From Cymbomonas tetramitiformis (Eukaryota; Chlorophyta; Pyramimonadophyceae; Pyramimonadales; Pyramimonadaceae): a stretch of 64,000 nucleotides of DNA. Below the pieces are notes generated by a model. The model ran no database searches and was not told where the DNA came from. It saw only the letters and a list, made by a program, of their open reading frames with translations. The stretch covers positions 1 through 64,000 of the forward strand of contig LGRX02034421.1 of NCBI GenBank assembly GCA_001247695.2, read 5' to 3'. Both the position numbers and the translations under genes were made by a program. Of the stretch, positions 55,401-61,446 are shown one piece after another (position 1 is the stretch's first letter; the number at the start of each line of letters is the position of its first letter).

Positions 55401-57409
55401 GGCTCTCCGCACCCACAAGCTGCTGCCTGCTGCCCGTGCTCCTGACCTCCTCCTCGCGCCCGTCGTCCTCATCATCGCCGATCAACTCCCCATTTCTACC
55501 TGTGTTGTTCTCCCGAGCGAGATCCCATGATTCGTCGATATTCGCCGCCCCATTCGTCCAAAGCGTGACGGACTGCAAGGACGCGGGAGGAGTGGCGGAA
55601 GGCAAGGTCAGCCCGAAGGTGCTCGCCGATGCCGGAATCTTGCGGAGGCTGTATACTGCGCCGCCTCCAATACCCCCTCCCATCCGCTCGGCCGTCGCAA
55701 CCTCCGCCATCCCCGTCCCTCCTGCGCCCTCGTACTGCGCCCCCATCCTCTCCGATGGTGCCCATCTTGGGGTTGAGCCATCCCTCCCCTCATCCTCCTC
55801 GTCCGCATCCGTTGCTCCGTCCTGCTTCTCCGGGGCCCTGGCACATTCTGCACCAGCGAGGGCAGACGCTGTGGACAGCACCGCGCGCGGCGTCTCCACC
55901 AGCAACTGCTCCATCTCTGTCTGCTGAACCGCCACCATCTCCGCCCACGTTCCTCGCCGGTTTCTCTTCTGCCAGAGCCCGGTGGGGGCAGCCGGGCCCG
56001 GCCTTTCCCCTCCCTGCTGCTCTGCATGCTTCCCCCTGAGAGCCTGTAGCTTCGCCTCGAGTTCAAGCACCGCATGCCCCACCTTCCCTTCAGAGGCCGA
56101 GGCCCGCTCCGAGCCCTTCGGAGAGAGTCCCGCCACATTCCCTTCACTGAGGCGCCTCCTATGGCCGCTTACCTCCTGCGAGCCCTTCACCGAGGCCCGC
56201 TCCGAGCCCTTCAGAGAGAGTTCCATAGCCCCAAAGTTCCCATCACTGAGGCGCCTCCTATGGCCGCTCACCTCCTTCGGAGCCCTTCACCGAGGCCCGC
56301 TCCGAGCCCTTCGGAGAGAGTCCCATCGCCCCAAAGTTCCCATCACTGAGGTGCCTCCTATGGCCGCTCACCTCCTGCGAGCCCTCCATCGCTTCCGCAC
56401 CCACGGCCACACGCTCTTCAGGAACGTGCAGCAGGTTGTCCGTGGACGACCCCCGCGAGCCTCTTGCAAGCGGCGTCACATCCCCGACCCCTTGCAAGCG
56501 GCCCGCGTCCTTCACCATCGCCTCGTGCTCCTGCAGCTGCGCCTGGCACATGAGCAGCTCCTCCAGCAGCGCCTCCTCCACCACGCGCCCCTCTGCCACA
56601 GGAGCGGCATGCAGGGGGAAATCACGCGGGCCAGCCCCGTCCATGCCGCTTTCCCTCGGATCTGCCGCCTCTGCCTCACTGCTACCCTGCGCCTGGCCGT
56701 CGAGACTTGGAGACGCCACTGCAGCGTCAGCTCCGCAGTCTGGGGCGCCCAGGTCATCCACTCTCGTGCTGGAGCCCGCTTCGCCCTCTGGATCGCCCTC
56801 ACTGTAGGACCGCTGACGTGGGGCTGGGGGTGGTGCCTTGCCGCCCGCAGGCCCCCCGCCTAGCGGAGTCGCCTGCGGCGCGTCGTCCGCGGGTGACTGG
56901 CTGAGCAGCCGCGCGGACCACCGGAGGAGCCGGTCCCGATTCATGCGCTCCAGCTTCTCCACGAAGGACCCGACCTTTGTCTCGGACGCGCCCCCGGCCC
57001 GCGGCTTGCTCGCCGCCTCTCCAACGCTCTCCGCCTCCTCTTCCCGGTGCGTCCCGCCAAGCAGGCGCTGTATCTGCGGCACCCCCCTCCACAGCCGGGA
57101 CAAGCGGGTCCAGGCGGGTGGACCGCCAGCCGTCTCCGACTCCGCGATCGCCGGTGCCACCGGTGCCGCGGCCTTGGTCTCCAGCGCAGTGATGATCTCC
57201 GTCACCTTTGAGCCTCCAGAGGGCCTCCGCCGGTGCCGTTGCCACGACGGGTGGGCTGCGACACGCACAGCGGGTAGGCCGGCCTCCTCCCCCGGCTGCA
57301 GCTGACCCATGTCCACAGAAATGCTGCGTCGATGCTCTTGATTTCTGTGCCATCCACCCCCAACCCCATTGCTATCTAGGACTGTCCGTGGGTTGATATC
57401 TTCTACCAT
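40235..57409 (-). CDS. Giant coiled-coil protein gene, about 5,400 residues
   Basis: One minus-strand gene spans 17 kb, from ATG at 57407-57409 to TAG at 40235-40237. Four large open blocks (57409-56258, 56271-53128, 53261-45846, 45796-41177) follow each other with 1-2 nt frame changes, and two small 3' exons follow. The N terminus (about 750 residues) is polar and Ser/Pro/Gly-rich with an RRRLSDG repeat. The remainder is almost uninterrupted Ala/Glu/Gln coiled coil with KIGVLDELLAAAQ-type heptads. The architecture recalls golgins, centrosomal or basal-body scaffolds and nuclear-lamina-like filaments, but no diagnostic domain was seen, so the role is unknown. Composition and strand are constant throughout, which supports a single gene. 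Confidence 0.7.
40611..40937 (-). CDS. Giant gene, penultimate exon
   Basis: A 327-bp phase-0 exon of 109 codons, bounded by an acceptor (CTGCAG/GAT) and donor (CCG/GTGAGC). It encodes coiled coil (EEQRLAAALGGVQEQLVVL, EALQREVGELAGKLQRMM) with the same composition as the giant block upstream. Confidence 0.6.
41177..45796 (-). CDS. Giant gene, fourth block
   Basis: Coding character continues upstream of 45796 to the frame change near 45863. Coiled coil runs to about 41,850 (ends near MVGMQPAMAAAGSRGGATEA). Beyond about 41,720-41,800 the frame stays open but the protein becomes Cys/Trp/Pro-rich and non-coiled, so a splice donor (for example GTGTGG or GTGAGC near there) is expected. A short compensated pair of shifts occurs at about 45690-45745. 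Confidence 0.65.
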   Translation of the reverse strand: MAADLQGMQQSAAAAEEQMAELNLGAGGDGDGSEGAQGREAEVGTELAAAQEERQALTAEITEASAREAQGSAHLQGMEQMAAAVVEQVATMQAMEAAQLREAEVDTELAAAQEETSALTVALAVASAREAKVSADLQGMQQSAAAAEEQMAELKAEQVATVKALKASKGREAEMGTELAIAQEERRAVTADGSEASAREAVTFAELQAARRELLDMETQLDASHAKNDSISLGSEDLQARVAELQAEWAAQSEAAENLEGVATELGAHLSEAHETHADLVQMAADAEVGQAEASLEAAELQQEKSLLLEHMDTVIGQEAEVARELVIAQSEREVLAAQMASALEEMVAVTEEGAGAQQREAETSMKLAEVTQRMRAAELQLAAADSKKASIEKADSAHPPQTGAPQGEALAKEQPQLSEQEPKVSGLEQDGAHLGTQEAPGENSGQDLGPPITGEIFLLAEAGALPQQRAPAVMGAETRPRRVTIPEDAATSEVDAMGAGGTQPAEVYVRIRASEMDQAWEPAGQPERGAACQQLAEAQAEKVEPVQAASAGEVQHAPATQKPSTVERSLQEQVTALEAEKVRLVGQVTACSEKAGAAWAAEQAAVEHAEALRHERANLESAAAAAHAQQASLACQLVAANQARVDLIQGLATAQESEADAVQALTAVQEEKVTLGEELAAALQEMLMLTEREEASQQRVEEATELLAGVEEDMQAVREELASVSAAWEASKAEAETSRQEGSAARRQQQAVEAAAHAELALLREQHGAMTHQLAEVQGEKAELSQQLAAASEWETGAAQQLAAFNEVGGMMEEQLAAAHEHEASAARELSAMMEATVDLASQVVAAEDGAATAVAEAELARQQRVAALRDVAAAAEAKQLLAEQVGAAQALEQASSLQLAEVRRELAATGSDLAAAREEGTVLEARANSLTERQGATAEELAGAQVERAALGEQLAAALEEILVLSKAAGSGRERGPALQQQPASRLDEAAQDGTARHAEAQLQEAHPDAKGGTSSAGDLGADAQDNWEAELLRALHAPLSPSSARRADAQTWPQPAEGSAADSEAIEALAPLEEGMGEEMPSAALAGALEEALVFAQQLAGVQAEMVVLAEQVVAARATEAQVAEQLTEARQVNAALEERASRAQAREVDVSQELASLRQQLAPDMIPAASLLNGEVPQRERSPSAARAVQKGTALQVAAARVECTVPAPEGHSAVSSTAEHAAQRQSAVKVVQSAASSWKGEEVCMVLEEAHTVLPASVSAGQEVSDVAVSVRAGQEVSDVADCDMAKGEMVGMQPAMAAAGSRGGATEADATGLAEDGRVVHYVAQECKARVVDGYVEPAEVWPTCRVTLACIVSTALYIWRRERLGAARNMQFPWRLTVSGGVAFVPRHSTRRYLFSVPPCPPPCPRTRRPFRVWLASLDAHTLGGPSGHLCGGHLAPCDALAWPLCDDPLGAILRPSRPFCYKARWGSAVPVAELLRLFRTPTLGAPFCEKCSDLEASGSPFMEPYGRGPAACCCSWGPQPCCAPRPQVWVR
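45240..46925 (-). repeat. 210-bp tandem coding repeat (70-residue unit), about 8 copies
   Basis: CCCTCCCCTGC anchors recur at 46101, 46311, 46521 and 46731, exactly 210 bp apart, with more diverged copies down to about 45280. The unit encodes AREAKMAADLQGMQQSAA, EEQMAELKAEQVATV and MGTELAAAQEERQALEVEV. Seventy residues equal ten heptads, so the coiled-coil register is conserved across copies. Confidence 0.9.
45846..53261 (-). CDS. Giant gene, third block (central coiled coil)
   Basis: 2,471 residues, nearly all predicted coiled coil with recurrent EQLAAA, EKEALAEE and AREAALMMELEE-type heptads. It contains seven tandem VEEVAAQHPE decapeptides (51411-51650) and, at its C-terminal end, the 70-residue repeat array. 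The frame ends at 45846 because about two bases are missing within one copy of the 210-bp unit near 45863. Confidence 0.7.
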   Translation of the reverse strand: MKGMWDQRGCGRGEGGGGGRGCRGVSWGGSGRRQPRTCWESGGVEAEEAALRERVRVAETESAEAVQLLADALDQRDGLEARLAAPQGEEHAQAQQPPSADCVGGAAGAEAAEMENGRVRALEEMVNVAECEAQEAQIKLELMTEEKEVLYKRLASAEEEAESAMEELATSREENVAVARHLASAVQDKAMLLEQVVAAESVMEAALEEEKETREKVSEMQDTLAKAETGMSTTQEQLAEVTKHEAAMAYSLQGALEEKEGALKHSHFLAAERDEARQEMEAVTAEAEVLWAEIASLRRGRERRYAAPESLPVSPATPRSPTCRSELSDSHIRIRACEDRGVLDLSVESAASPPAADAGLASAGAAAHSMVIVREVEQQVVVSGQGSMAESKEEGQPGSESSSSIVQELEAMAGEVLLEQMQQKEALARQLEKWREERRAIVDQAAAAEEREAATAQLLRVSREKIGVLDELLAAAQMQEKAVSRELALALDATSDLTRQLSSAEGTVTDLMAETEQVRQREAEALRAAAEARGNNLMLMEQLAAQHPEVEEVAAQHPQVEEVAAQHPEVEEVAAQHLEVEEVAAQHLEVEEVAAQHLEVEEVAAQHPQVEEVAAGEPGREEDATRNLALVRQEKKALEQDLAEARAKCAVVAEELEVAKAQEQESGKKLADAQQESALFKKELQTSVSEREGLEMELARIQHWQGVAGEQMISLQQEKEALAEEVSGMRNAEAEVAQEMQVLREEKTGFSSKMESVLDTMLMLTDQVTKTVTEQVALVRVQGDGAGAPQVVNSVDEQLAATQSRNLALLKEVARARKEEVDMSEQLATVQEEGLALGAKLRDANLLAAEMRRELSETKRERAGLASRMAEVAAEEAEARRQLVALQQEKADASARVSAAALRESQAAEELEGLRQERSLVSQQLRAAQDQKEELAEELGCTQVEGALLLEELVALKRQPRLVVGEEPRASFSQDPDSAGQPEVPRHSVEDLKAQLEAVQHDRFRLVAELEAVQVAESGAMAEQEALRGERVQLEEALVAAHAEQEALLGELQESQTEEAAVMQRLNLAETEKSHVAQELAVAQRKMGVLVDELDASMAVRTELGEKLVLAEQAQAHGEESCAAAVAREKDATEQLAAAKREGALMANEITSAQERAQQAAEELAVLQQEKVLFEEQLRAWNASEVALAARRPPNEPHESQLTAVEAEQLMPSHAVAPSKRSAGGALQQAALVEGKPREAEQPPSAATHAEEPQVMEIGRVSAGPARGEGVLNHAETLFQTDQARLQQQAQGSQGRGAAMGVELAATPEGRWRLEAGDSTVVPKEEEAPSSSAVASGAAGASPGRETELEALLAAAPAEGQPLKVRADHARGQDIIAADAAPVSQQEEALVGGEVATARSEQGVVSERLEAAQAREAALMMELEEVHVERLALMEEIATATARVKKAAESFTALQQEKSATEQLLAASQADHAGTRESLSAATAARAEAEDQLRGMQEEARTRSEALRALESALATVSEEEAAARSEEAELKDTIAATRWENAALMPQAAEAHMSSSEAAESLQAMQQELASAEEQLVTMEAAAAAAAAAVEAAVEESTRLSLELDASRLEAERAGGEMAAAQQEWAAEAERSAAVAAAEGARTTERLEALRQEKEILGETLSETAADQAAKTEALRAARVHEAELDAQLAAAQHEMEGLALQVAAARDSEAAMSNDLQAARCEREALGEQLVASERGNAAIEARLTSAGNREEALGKKLMVAQEASEALAEQAAAASAREGAVCDDLRAAQREQGRLGEQLEAACAEEAAAVHALQGEASAAASQEARARSHMEAVLQQSEALESRLRQALLQQAAMSKRVEAEQMEMQARAQAASDQVELLEEERSLFGVQLAATQAKHAAAQGALSVSRQSEGELRVELASAQQEGETLVQQIASARSREATAADAAALAREEVALLAEQLAAAHTERVAAEVARRAAQDKEGEMEDRLSAIERQTETAQQGAHAEQLVLEEQLASVRTRQAVTAAALKESQRKWGESDRRLSEAEQRMGDFQEQALAAAAREGQTSAALEAAQREATLLGKQLAVVQAEHTAMADTLQRSKGEKVELEDCLAAAQEERRALEVEVSEASAREAKMAADLQGMQQSAAASEEQMAELKAEQVATVAALKALQGREAAMGTELAAAQEERQALEVEISESSAREAKMAADLQGVQQSAAASEEQMAELQAEQLATVAALKALQGRAAEMGTELAAAQEERQALEVEVSESSAREAKMAADLQGMQQSVAASEEQMAELKAEQVATVTALKALQGREAAMGTELAAAQEERQALMAEVSEASAREAKVLAVAQGWNQAAAASEEQMAELQAEQVATVTALKALQGREAEMSTELAAAQEERQALEVEAEVRRQLREAKVSADLQGMQQSAAASEEQMAELQAEQVATVTALKASQGREAEMGTELSGAGG
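51411..51650 (-). repeat. 30-bp tandem coding repeat (VEEVAAQHPE), seven copies
   Basis: Decapeptide repeats VEEVAAQHPE/Q/L lie within the giant coiled coil. The proline in most copies and the non-heptad period suggest a flexible hinge. Confidence 0.9.
53128..56271 (-). CDS. Giant gene, second block
   Basis: 1,047 residues. It starts in the RRRLSDG repeats, followed by about 450 polar residues with isolated motifs (SVTLWTNGAANIDESWD and SVTMWTNAVAE as two copies). From about residue 480 coiled coil dominates (WEAQAESLRVQLKRETGELV, EVQVELLQGLLGVEAAEVQA). The frame changes near 53140, where GEWR is followed in another frame by VEAEEAALRERV. This is a one-base shift or a very short intron. Confidence 0.65.
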   Translation of the reverse strand: MSGHRRRLSDGNFGAMELSLKGSERASVKGSQEVSGHRRRLSEGNVAGLSPKGSERASASEGKVGHAVLELEAKLQALRGKHAEQQGGERPGPAAPTGLWQKRNRRGTWAEMVAVQQTEMEQLLVETPRAVLSTASALAGAECARAPEKQDGATDADEEDEGRDGSTPRWAPSERMGAQYEGAGGTGMAEVATAERMGGGIGGGAVYSLRKIPASASTFGLTLPSATPPASLQSVTLWTNGAANIDESWDLARENNTGRNGELIGDDEDDGREEEVRSTGSRQQLVGAESPLAAGGAVAGTPSEASSPAYAEADAGRSVTMWTNAVAEVVPRGPFALPSLGAWTAGRDGAEDNAATPEEPVEQRDWMEGFRQSFDDSLRRANAADAWSVAWSRGQSEGRLAALARVPGGGRQAVGSPEWDAGRGRAESMPMLGSGMASRPQEGSGWWHAARQAALRRAPPRQPASAGAASGVSMEGGSEEGEGCQGAVSVARLVERVSACKMALKHAMTFMEEPAPSSPSTPRRKAAVHRGEVALQEGEPGVAQLRAELESAEAALSAECDRYFASPAPDPGDAAARARAAHVDEVLLQSIVASKWSAADLAQLRERAERAELWEAQAESLRVQLKRETGELVARLVEADVKLKMAEQTAEGRDAEAGERSGRQLAELEVQVELLQGLLGVEAAEVQAAARLTAEREEYMRELEERHQAQVEGLAGELGRVESRVQHAEQVEAAREQLAAQCVELRGASERRAAQFNVEVAELAAAASELHGYVTKAEEVAGTPRGENAGWRVRQVATDLHRQAQALQAELLADGGGQDPRRRETRKRALWVRTRLDRAQAALEEEESVILEGRRAPSGTPTAGLRQPRLDPWADASTAIDGARGDVAGSALRTPQQAGTPRSATGTPPEEAQRSARREQALMSKVEMLETGLSAELQARSQSQSEWQAERRRLESAQAKLEGQLLSAQRLLELSSSPEARLEGSASGEQGPVVEKRGLIGGGREGDVGSEGMRAGGGGRRGEGLQGGFMGREWEETAANLLGEWRC
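56115..56390 (-). repeat. 99-bp tandem coding repeat with RRRLSDG motif, three copies
   Basis: The anchor GCGCCTCCTATGGCCGCT or a variant occurs at about 56151, 56250 and 56350. Spacings are 99 and 100 bp. The 33-residue unit encodes SGHRRRLSDGNFGAMGLSPK and GSERASVKG. The extra base in the 100-bp spacing is what breaks the frame between the first two blocks. Confidence 0.85.
56258..57409 (-). CDS. Giant gene, N-terminal block
   Basis: 383 residues: MVEDINPRTVLDSNGVGGG, a basic region, a helix with VEKLERMNRDRLLRWSARLL (about residue 150-170), a helical segment with EALLEELLMCQAQLQEHEAM, then the first RRHLSDG repeat. The frame closes at 56258 because the third spacing of the 99-bp repeat is 100 bp. 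Confidence 0.7.
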   Translation of the reverse strand: MVEDINPRTVLDSNGVGGGWHRNQEHRRSISVDMGQLQPGEEAGLPAVRVAAHPSWQRHRRRPSGGSKVTEIITALETKAAAPVAPAIAESETAGGPPAWTRLSRLWRGVPQIQRLLGGTHREEEAESVGEAASKPRAGGASETKVGSFVEKLERMNRDRLLRWSARLLSQSPADDAPQATPLGGGPAGGKAPPPAPRQRSYSEGDPEGEAGSSTRVDDLGAPDCGADAAVASPSLDGQAQGSSEAEAADPRESGMDGAGPRDFPLHAAPVAEGRVVEEALLEELLMCQAQLQEHEAMVKDAGRLQGVGDVTPLARGSRGSSTDNLLHVPEERVAVGAEAMEGSQEVSGHRRHLSDGNFGAMGLSPKGSERASVKGSEGGERP

Positions 57410-57439
57410 CTTTCAACATGCTGTAGAGCCATCTTCTCT

Positions 57440-58045
57440 CCCCCGCCAGAAACCCTGCAATCTGTCCATATTCCCATGTCACAAGCCCGTGTCCCCCTCC
57501 CTGCATCTTACGACGCTCCTTCCAGCTATCACGCCAAATGCCTGTCTCCTCCTGCTGCAGAGCCACATCCTCCTCTTCCAGCTACCTCCACGCCACGTGC
57601 CTGTCTCCCTCCTAATCTTACATACCCACACTCTTCAACCACACTCCATCACGTACCCTGTGTCTCTCCCTCCTGCTGCAAGCCACATACCCCTCTTCCA
57701 ACTACACTCCGTCAGTGCCGTCTCCCTCCCTGCTGCAAGCCACATACCCCTCTTCCAACTACACTCCACGCCACGTACCCTGTCTCCCTCGCTGCTGCAA
57801 GCCACATACCCCTCTTCCAACTATACCCCACGTCATGCACCTCGCCTGCCACCCTACTGCATGCCAAATATATACCTTCCAACCACACCCACGTGACATG
57901 CCGCGTACCCCATCTACTGCCTGCCAAACAGCCCTCTTCCAACTACACACAGCGTTGCGTGCCGCATACCCCATCTACTGCATGCCACGTACCCCTCCTC
58001 CAATTACATTCCACCTCACATACTGTGTATTTCACACTATTGCGT
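57440..58045. repeat. CT-rich degenerate minisatellite, about 60-bp period
   Basis: CTGCTGCAAGCCACATACCC recurs at about 57673, 57730 and 57792, with more diverged copies from 57480 to 58040 (CTCTTCCAACTACACTCC). It lies immediately upstream of the giant gene start, where promoter or 5' UTR sequence is expected. Confidence 0.8.
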
Positions 58046-58277
58046 GCCAGGTAAACAGTCCGCTCGGAAAAGAAAAGAATAAGAGAAAAAAAGCACGCCT
58101 CCAGTTTAGTCTTTTACACAGCATCTTTTATACAGCATCTCTGACATGTAACTGCTTGCCTCCATATGCAGGGTTTCTGAGAGAAAATCACCGGCCTCCA
58201 GGGTCGGGTTCCATGCAGGGTCTCTCGGCTTGACCCCAGCACCCCATTCTAATCCACGCGATTCCCAAGGAGCCTCA

Positions 58278-59595
58278 CTATCCTTGGCACAACCCCTGCC
58301 ATCTTCCATAATGTGCCACACCATGCTCCCTGTCCCCCACCAAGCTCCATGCAGTGCTCCCCGTCCCCATCCATCGTCGGAAGCGGTCTTTGACATACGG
58401 GGAGATGTACATGGCGGATGCGCCCACCTTCGCCGTTCCGGACGCCGTGGTGATCGTCTCTGAAGCGTCCGAGCTGACGCGCATCAGCTTCACTTCAGGC
58501 GGAGTTCGGTGCAGGGGTGGATGGCCCTCGGGGGAGGGGGAGGAAGACAGGAGCGAGGCCAGGCCCTTCCCTTGCCCGGTCCCTGCTCTGTACGATGTGC
58601 GCGGCGCTCCTAGCGTGTGGCTGCCACGCGCAGTGCCCCGGGGGGTGGTCCCGATGCTTCCCACCCAGCCCAGGCGCACCATACCACCAAGCTCGAGGAT
58701 CAGCGCCGCCACCGCCTGCAAGGCTTCCGCGCAGCCCCTGACCTCCCGCCCTGCGGCCGCACGCCCCCTCCGCGCCGCACCTCGCCTGATCGGCCCGAGA
58801 CACGGGGGCGGCCTTCACTCTGAAAAGAAAACATGTAACCTCTGGCACGATCGGGCGCTCGAGCAAGCGATGCCAGGAAAGAAAGAGGACGACTGAGGAC
58901 GGCAGAGGCAGGTACCTTGACCACCCTTCGCTGCGGACAGAGAGACCAGGGCCTCCTCCATTTTGATATTCCAAGCTTCGATCTCTTGCGAGCCGTTCGT
59001 AAAGATGCCCTGCATGGATAGAACGCCCTGTGCCGCCATCAGGCAGCCTGCACAAAGAGATGTTTGTGGCAGTCCGCGTGAAGGTGCCTCCGCAGTGGCG
59101 CCTGCCGAGCAGTCGTCCCGGTGGACTGCGCCGCGACGTCTCAACCACGGCCCGGAGGGGTGTGTCGCCACGGCTTGTGCAAGGCGCACACGAGAAGAGA
59201 CAGGGGCTGGGTGGGGGCGAAAAGGGTAGAAGGGAGCAGAAGTGTGGGGCACGGCGTAGGCGGGAGCGGAGTTTAAGGAGAGGGTGAAAGCGTGAAGGAA
59301 GGAGAAAGGGCGGAACTGCAAGGTCTAACCGTGTGCAGACTCCCTTTTGGGTCGTGGCTGTGGCGCAGCAGGTCTTCCAGCTGCTGCTTCACTCGACGCA
59401 CCTGCCCCACCAGCCAGCGAGGAGCCCGCACTTGGCTGCAAGCGGAGGAGAAAGCGAACACAGAACGGGACACGGGCGCCTCGTGACGGCCCGCGCTAAC
59501 ATCCCCACAAACGTGCAAGAAGGGTCATTGGCGATGGATGGCAAGTTGATTGAGCTCATGGCGTCTATCCCGAGGACGTCGGAGCAAGTCTCCAC
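58278..59595 (-). CDS. Multi-exon hypothetical gene (exons partly placed)
   Basis: Coding-like minus-strand exons in order: from ATG at 59595 (METCSDVLGIDAMSSINLPS) to a possible donor near 59515; about 59430-59330 with an acceptor TTGCAG/CCAAG (WLVGQVRRVKQQLEDLLRHS); about 59050-58920 with acceptor GTGCAG/GCTG and donor AAG/GTACC (GCLMAAQGVLSMQGIFTNGS, then IEAWNIKMEEALVSLSAAKG); an exon after TTTTCAG near 58815; and a segment with EVKLMRVSSDASETITTASG and ASAMYISP followed by a GTATGT donor near 58397. The first join is phase-consistent. The region 58800-58560 could not be resolved. No domain was recognised. It is divergent in composition from the giant gene beside it. Confidence 0.4.
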
Positions 59596-60275
59596 GTAAG
59601 GCCAGTCGTGCGTGCGCGAGGGACTTGTGGACCGCTTATCCAGTGGAGCGTGCCACGTGGCGCGGCGCGGAGTGTTTCAAGTGTCGTTGCCTAGAGCGCA
59701 TCTTGCGTCGATGGCTGGAGCACACTGATGAGCACGGGGCTATCAAGCCGCTCGAATGGCCCTTAAAGCTCGTTGCCTTGCGGCAAGGAAGGCGGCGGTC
59801 GCCGAGCATGCATGGCTTTCATCCGTTCAAACGCGCACTTACGGCGCACACCCCGAGCGCGGCACTGCTACGCGGCGTTCTCTATGGGGCGCTTTCAGTC
59901 CGAGAATGAGAACCGCAGCGTCAGATGCCAAAGGTCGATTCAGCCATGACCCTCATCTCACCGCAAGCTCGCCCCAGACCTGTTGAAACACTGCAAGCGG
60001 CTACCGAGCACGGAGAGAGGAGGCTTCAAACTAGGGCTCTCGACAGTGCTATCCAGAGAAGAGCGAAAACCATGTTCAGGTGGTAAAGAATAAATCCACA
60101 CGGTATTCTGTAAGCGTGTCGCTCAAGCTCCTCCCAGGTTCACGGAAACTAAGGACCGCTGCCGAACGCGATGATGGCCGAAATCCCGTTTCGCTTCCTG
60201 GAGGGCCTGGGCAGCCGACGTGTAGCACCCACGCTGCTAACACCGATCGCGTATGAACGAGTTCCAGTCGAAACC
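59596..60275. other. Intergenic, no supported gene
   Basis: Open frames here (for example plus 59550-59909) lack recognisable composition or motifs. The left edge should hold the 5' flank of the minus-strand gene starting at 59595. Confidence 0.35.
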
Positions 60276-60873
60276 CTAACACGTCAGCTCTTCCGCCGAG
60301 GACGTTTTCTGCCGACTTTGGTACACGAGTTCGGCGTGGGACTCGTCTGGAACCTCTGCGGACGGTTGCACGATGACGTGTCGGAGCCGGGTTGGGCGAA
60401 CCTCTTTGGCTCTGTTCTCAAGCTTCAGAGTGCCGCCAGTCCGCACGTAAGCACGCTCCAGAATCTCCAAGGTCTGCACATCATTGATATTGGAGGTATG
60501 CCGGAAGCTGTCCAGAAGCTGGAGCCCAGTCTCAAAGGACTTGACGGCAGAATTAATTCTCGCCACCACATCCATTGGGTGTGTTCTGGTTGAATCCCTC
60601 AACCGAGCTGACCCTGATGGCCAAAATTCCTTGAGAGATAGCGGTGTCCTTCACGAACTCAAATATCATGCAGTGCAAATGCGCGTTTCTGCATGTGAAT
60701 TGCGATGGCCGACATCGTATAAAGAAGACGGACAGAATTTGTGCGGCGCAGCGAAAATTTGACCTTTTCTCTATATGCCGTTTTACAAGATCCGGCAAGA
60801 ATTCATATTCGGTTTGCAGATGAAATGGGCACAAGTCAACCTCGTTCCGCGTCAGAATGACGTTGATCTCCAA
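60276..60873 (-). CDS. Coding-like minus-strand fragment, unknown, one frameshift
   Basis: Two minus-strand frames read as one: IFEFVKDTAISQGILAIRVS continues after a one-base shift near 60585 as MDVVARINSAVKSFETGLQL and then SFRHTSNINDVQTLEILERA. The composition is that of a normal soluble protein. I do not recognise it. It may be exons of a host gene or a captured fragment. Confidence 0.35.
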
Positions 60874-61234
60874 TATGGCAGGTGTAGAGGTTTTACTTTG
60901 TCGGTGTGGCTCCCGTCGCTATCCTGCAATCAAGGGCACGTCGCCGCAGGGGGAGAGGGGGAGTGGGCAACTTCCGGACTGCGCGAGTGTGTGAGTCTCT
61001 CACTATATTTTAGTCATCATTTTTCACTCGTAGAGTGGCAACACAAACCCTCGTGGGATGTGGTATTCCGTGCATCGCTAAGTGCAGTCCTAAGAAGAGC
61101 TCACTCGCAATTTGAAGTTTTGGCTTGTTACTCAAACTGTAACAGTATTGTGTATTCAAAACATTCGATTGATGCAACGAATAATAGGCTCTGAACTGAA
61201 AACATGTACATGAAAACACTCGACTGTCGCTGCG

Positions 61235-61271
<37 letters not shown>

Positions 61272-61446
61272 GCGCGTCGCGTTGTGTGACACACCCGACT
61301 GACAATGACACAGAAAACTGGGAGGCGGAGGGGCGGGGCGCGGGCGGAGCTCGGCGGGGCGGGTGCGGGCGCGGGCGGGGCACCGGGGATAGGATGATAT
61401 GACTGATAGACAGATATATATGATATGATAGATATTGATAATCAAC
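60874..61446. other. Intergenic with (CTGTCG)n microsatellite and GC-rich tract
   Basis: 61232-61272 is a hexanucleotide run of CTGTCG units. 61319-61382 is a GGGCG/GCGGGG-rich tract. 61386-61437 is a TATATGATATGATA stretch next to E4. No gene is supported. Confidence 0.6.

Noticed and set aside
59550..59909. 119-residue plus-strand ORF, Arg-rich
   Set aside because: Overlaps the start of the minus-strand exon and has no recognisable features.
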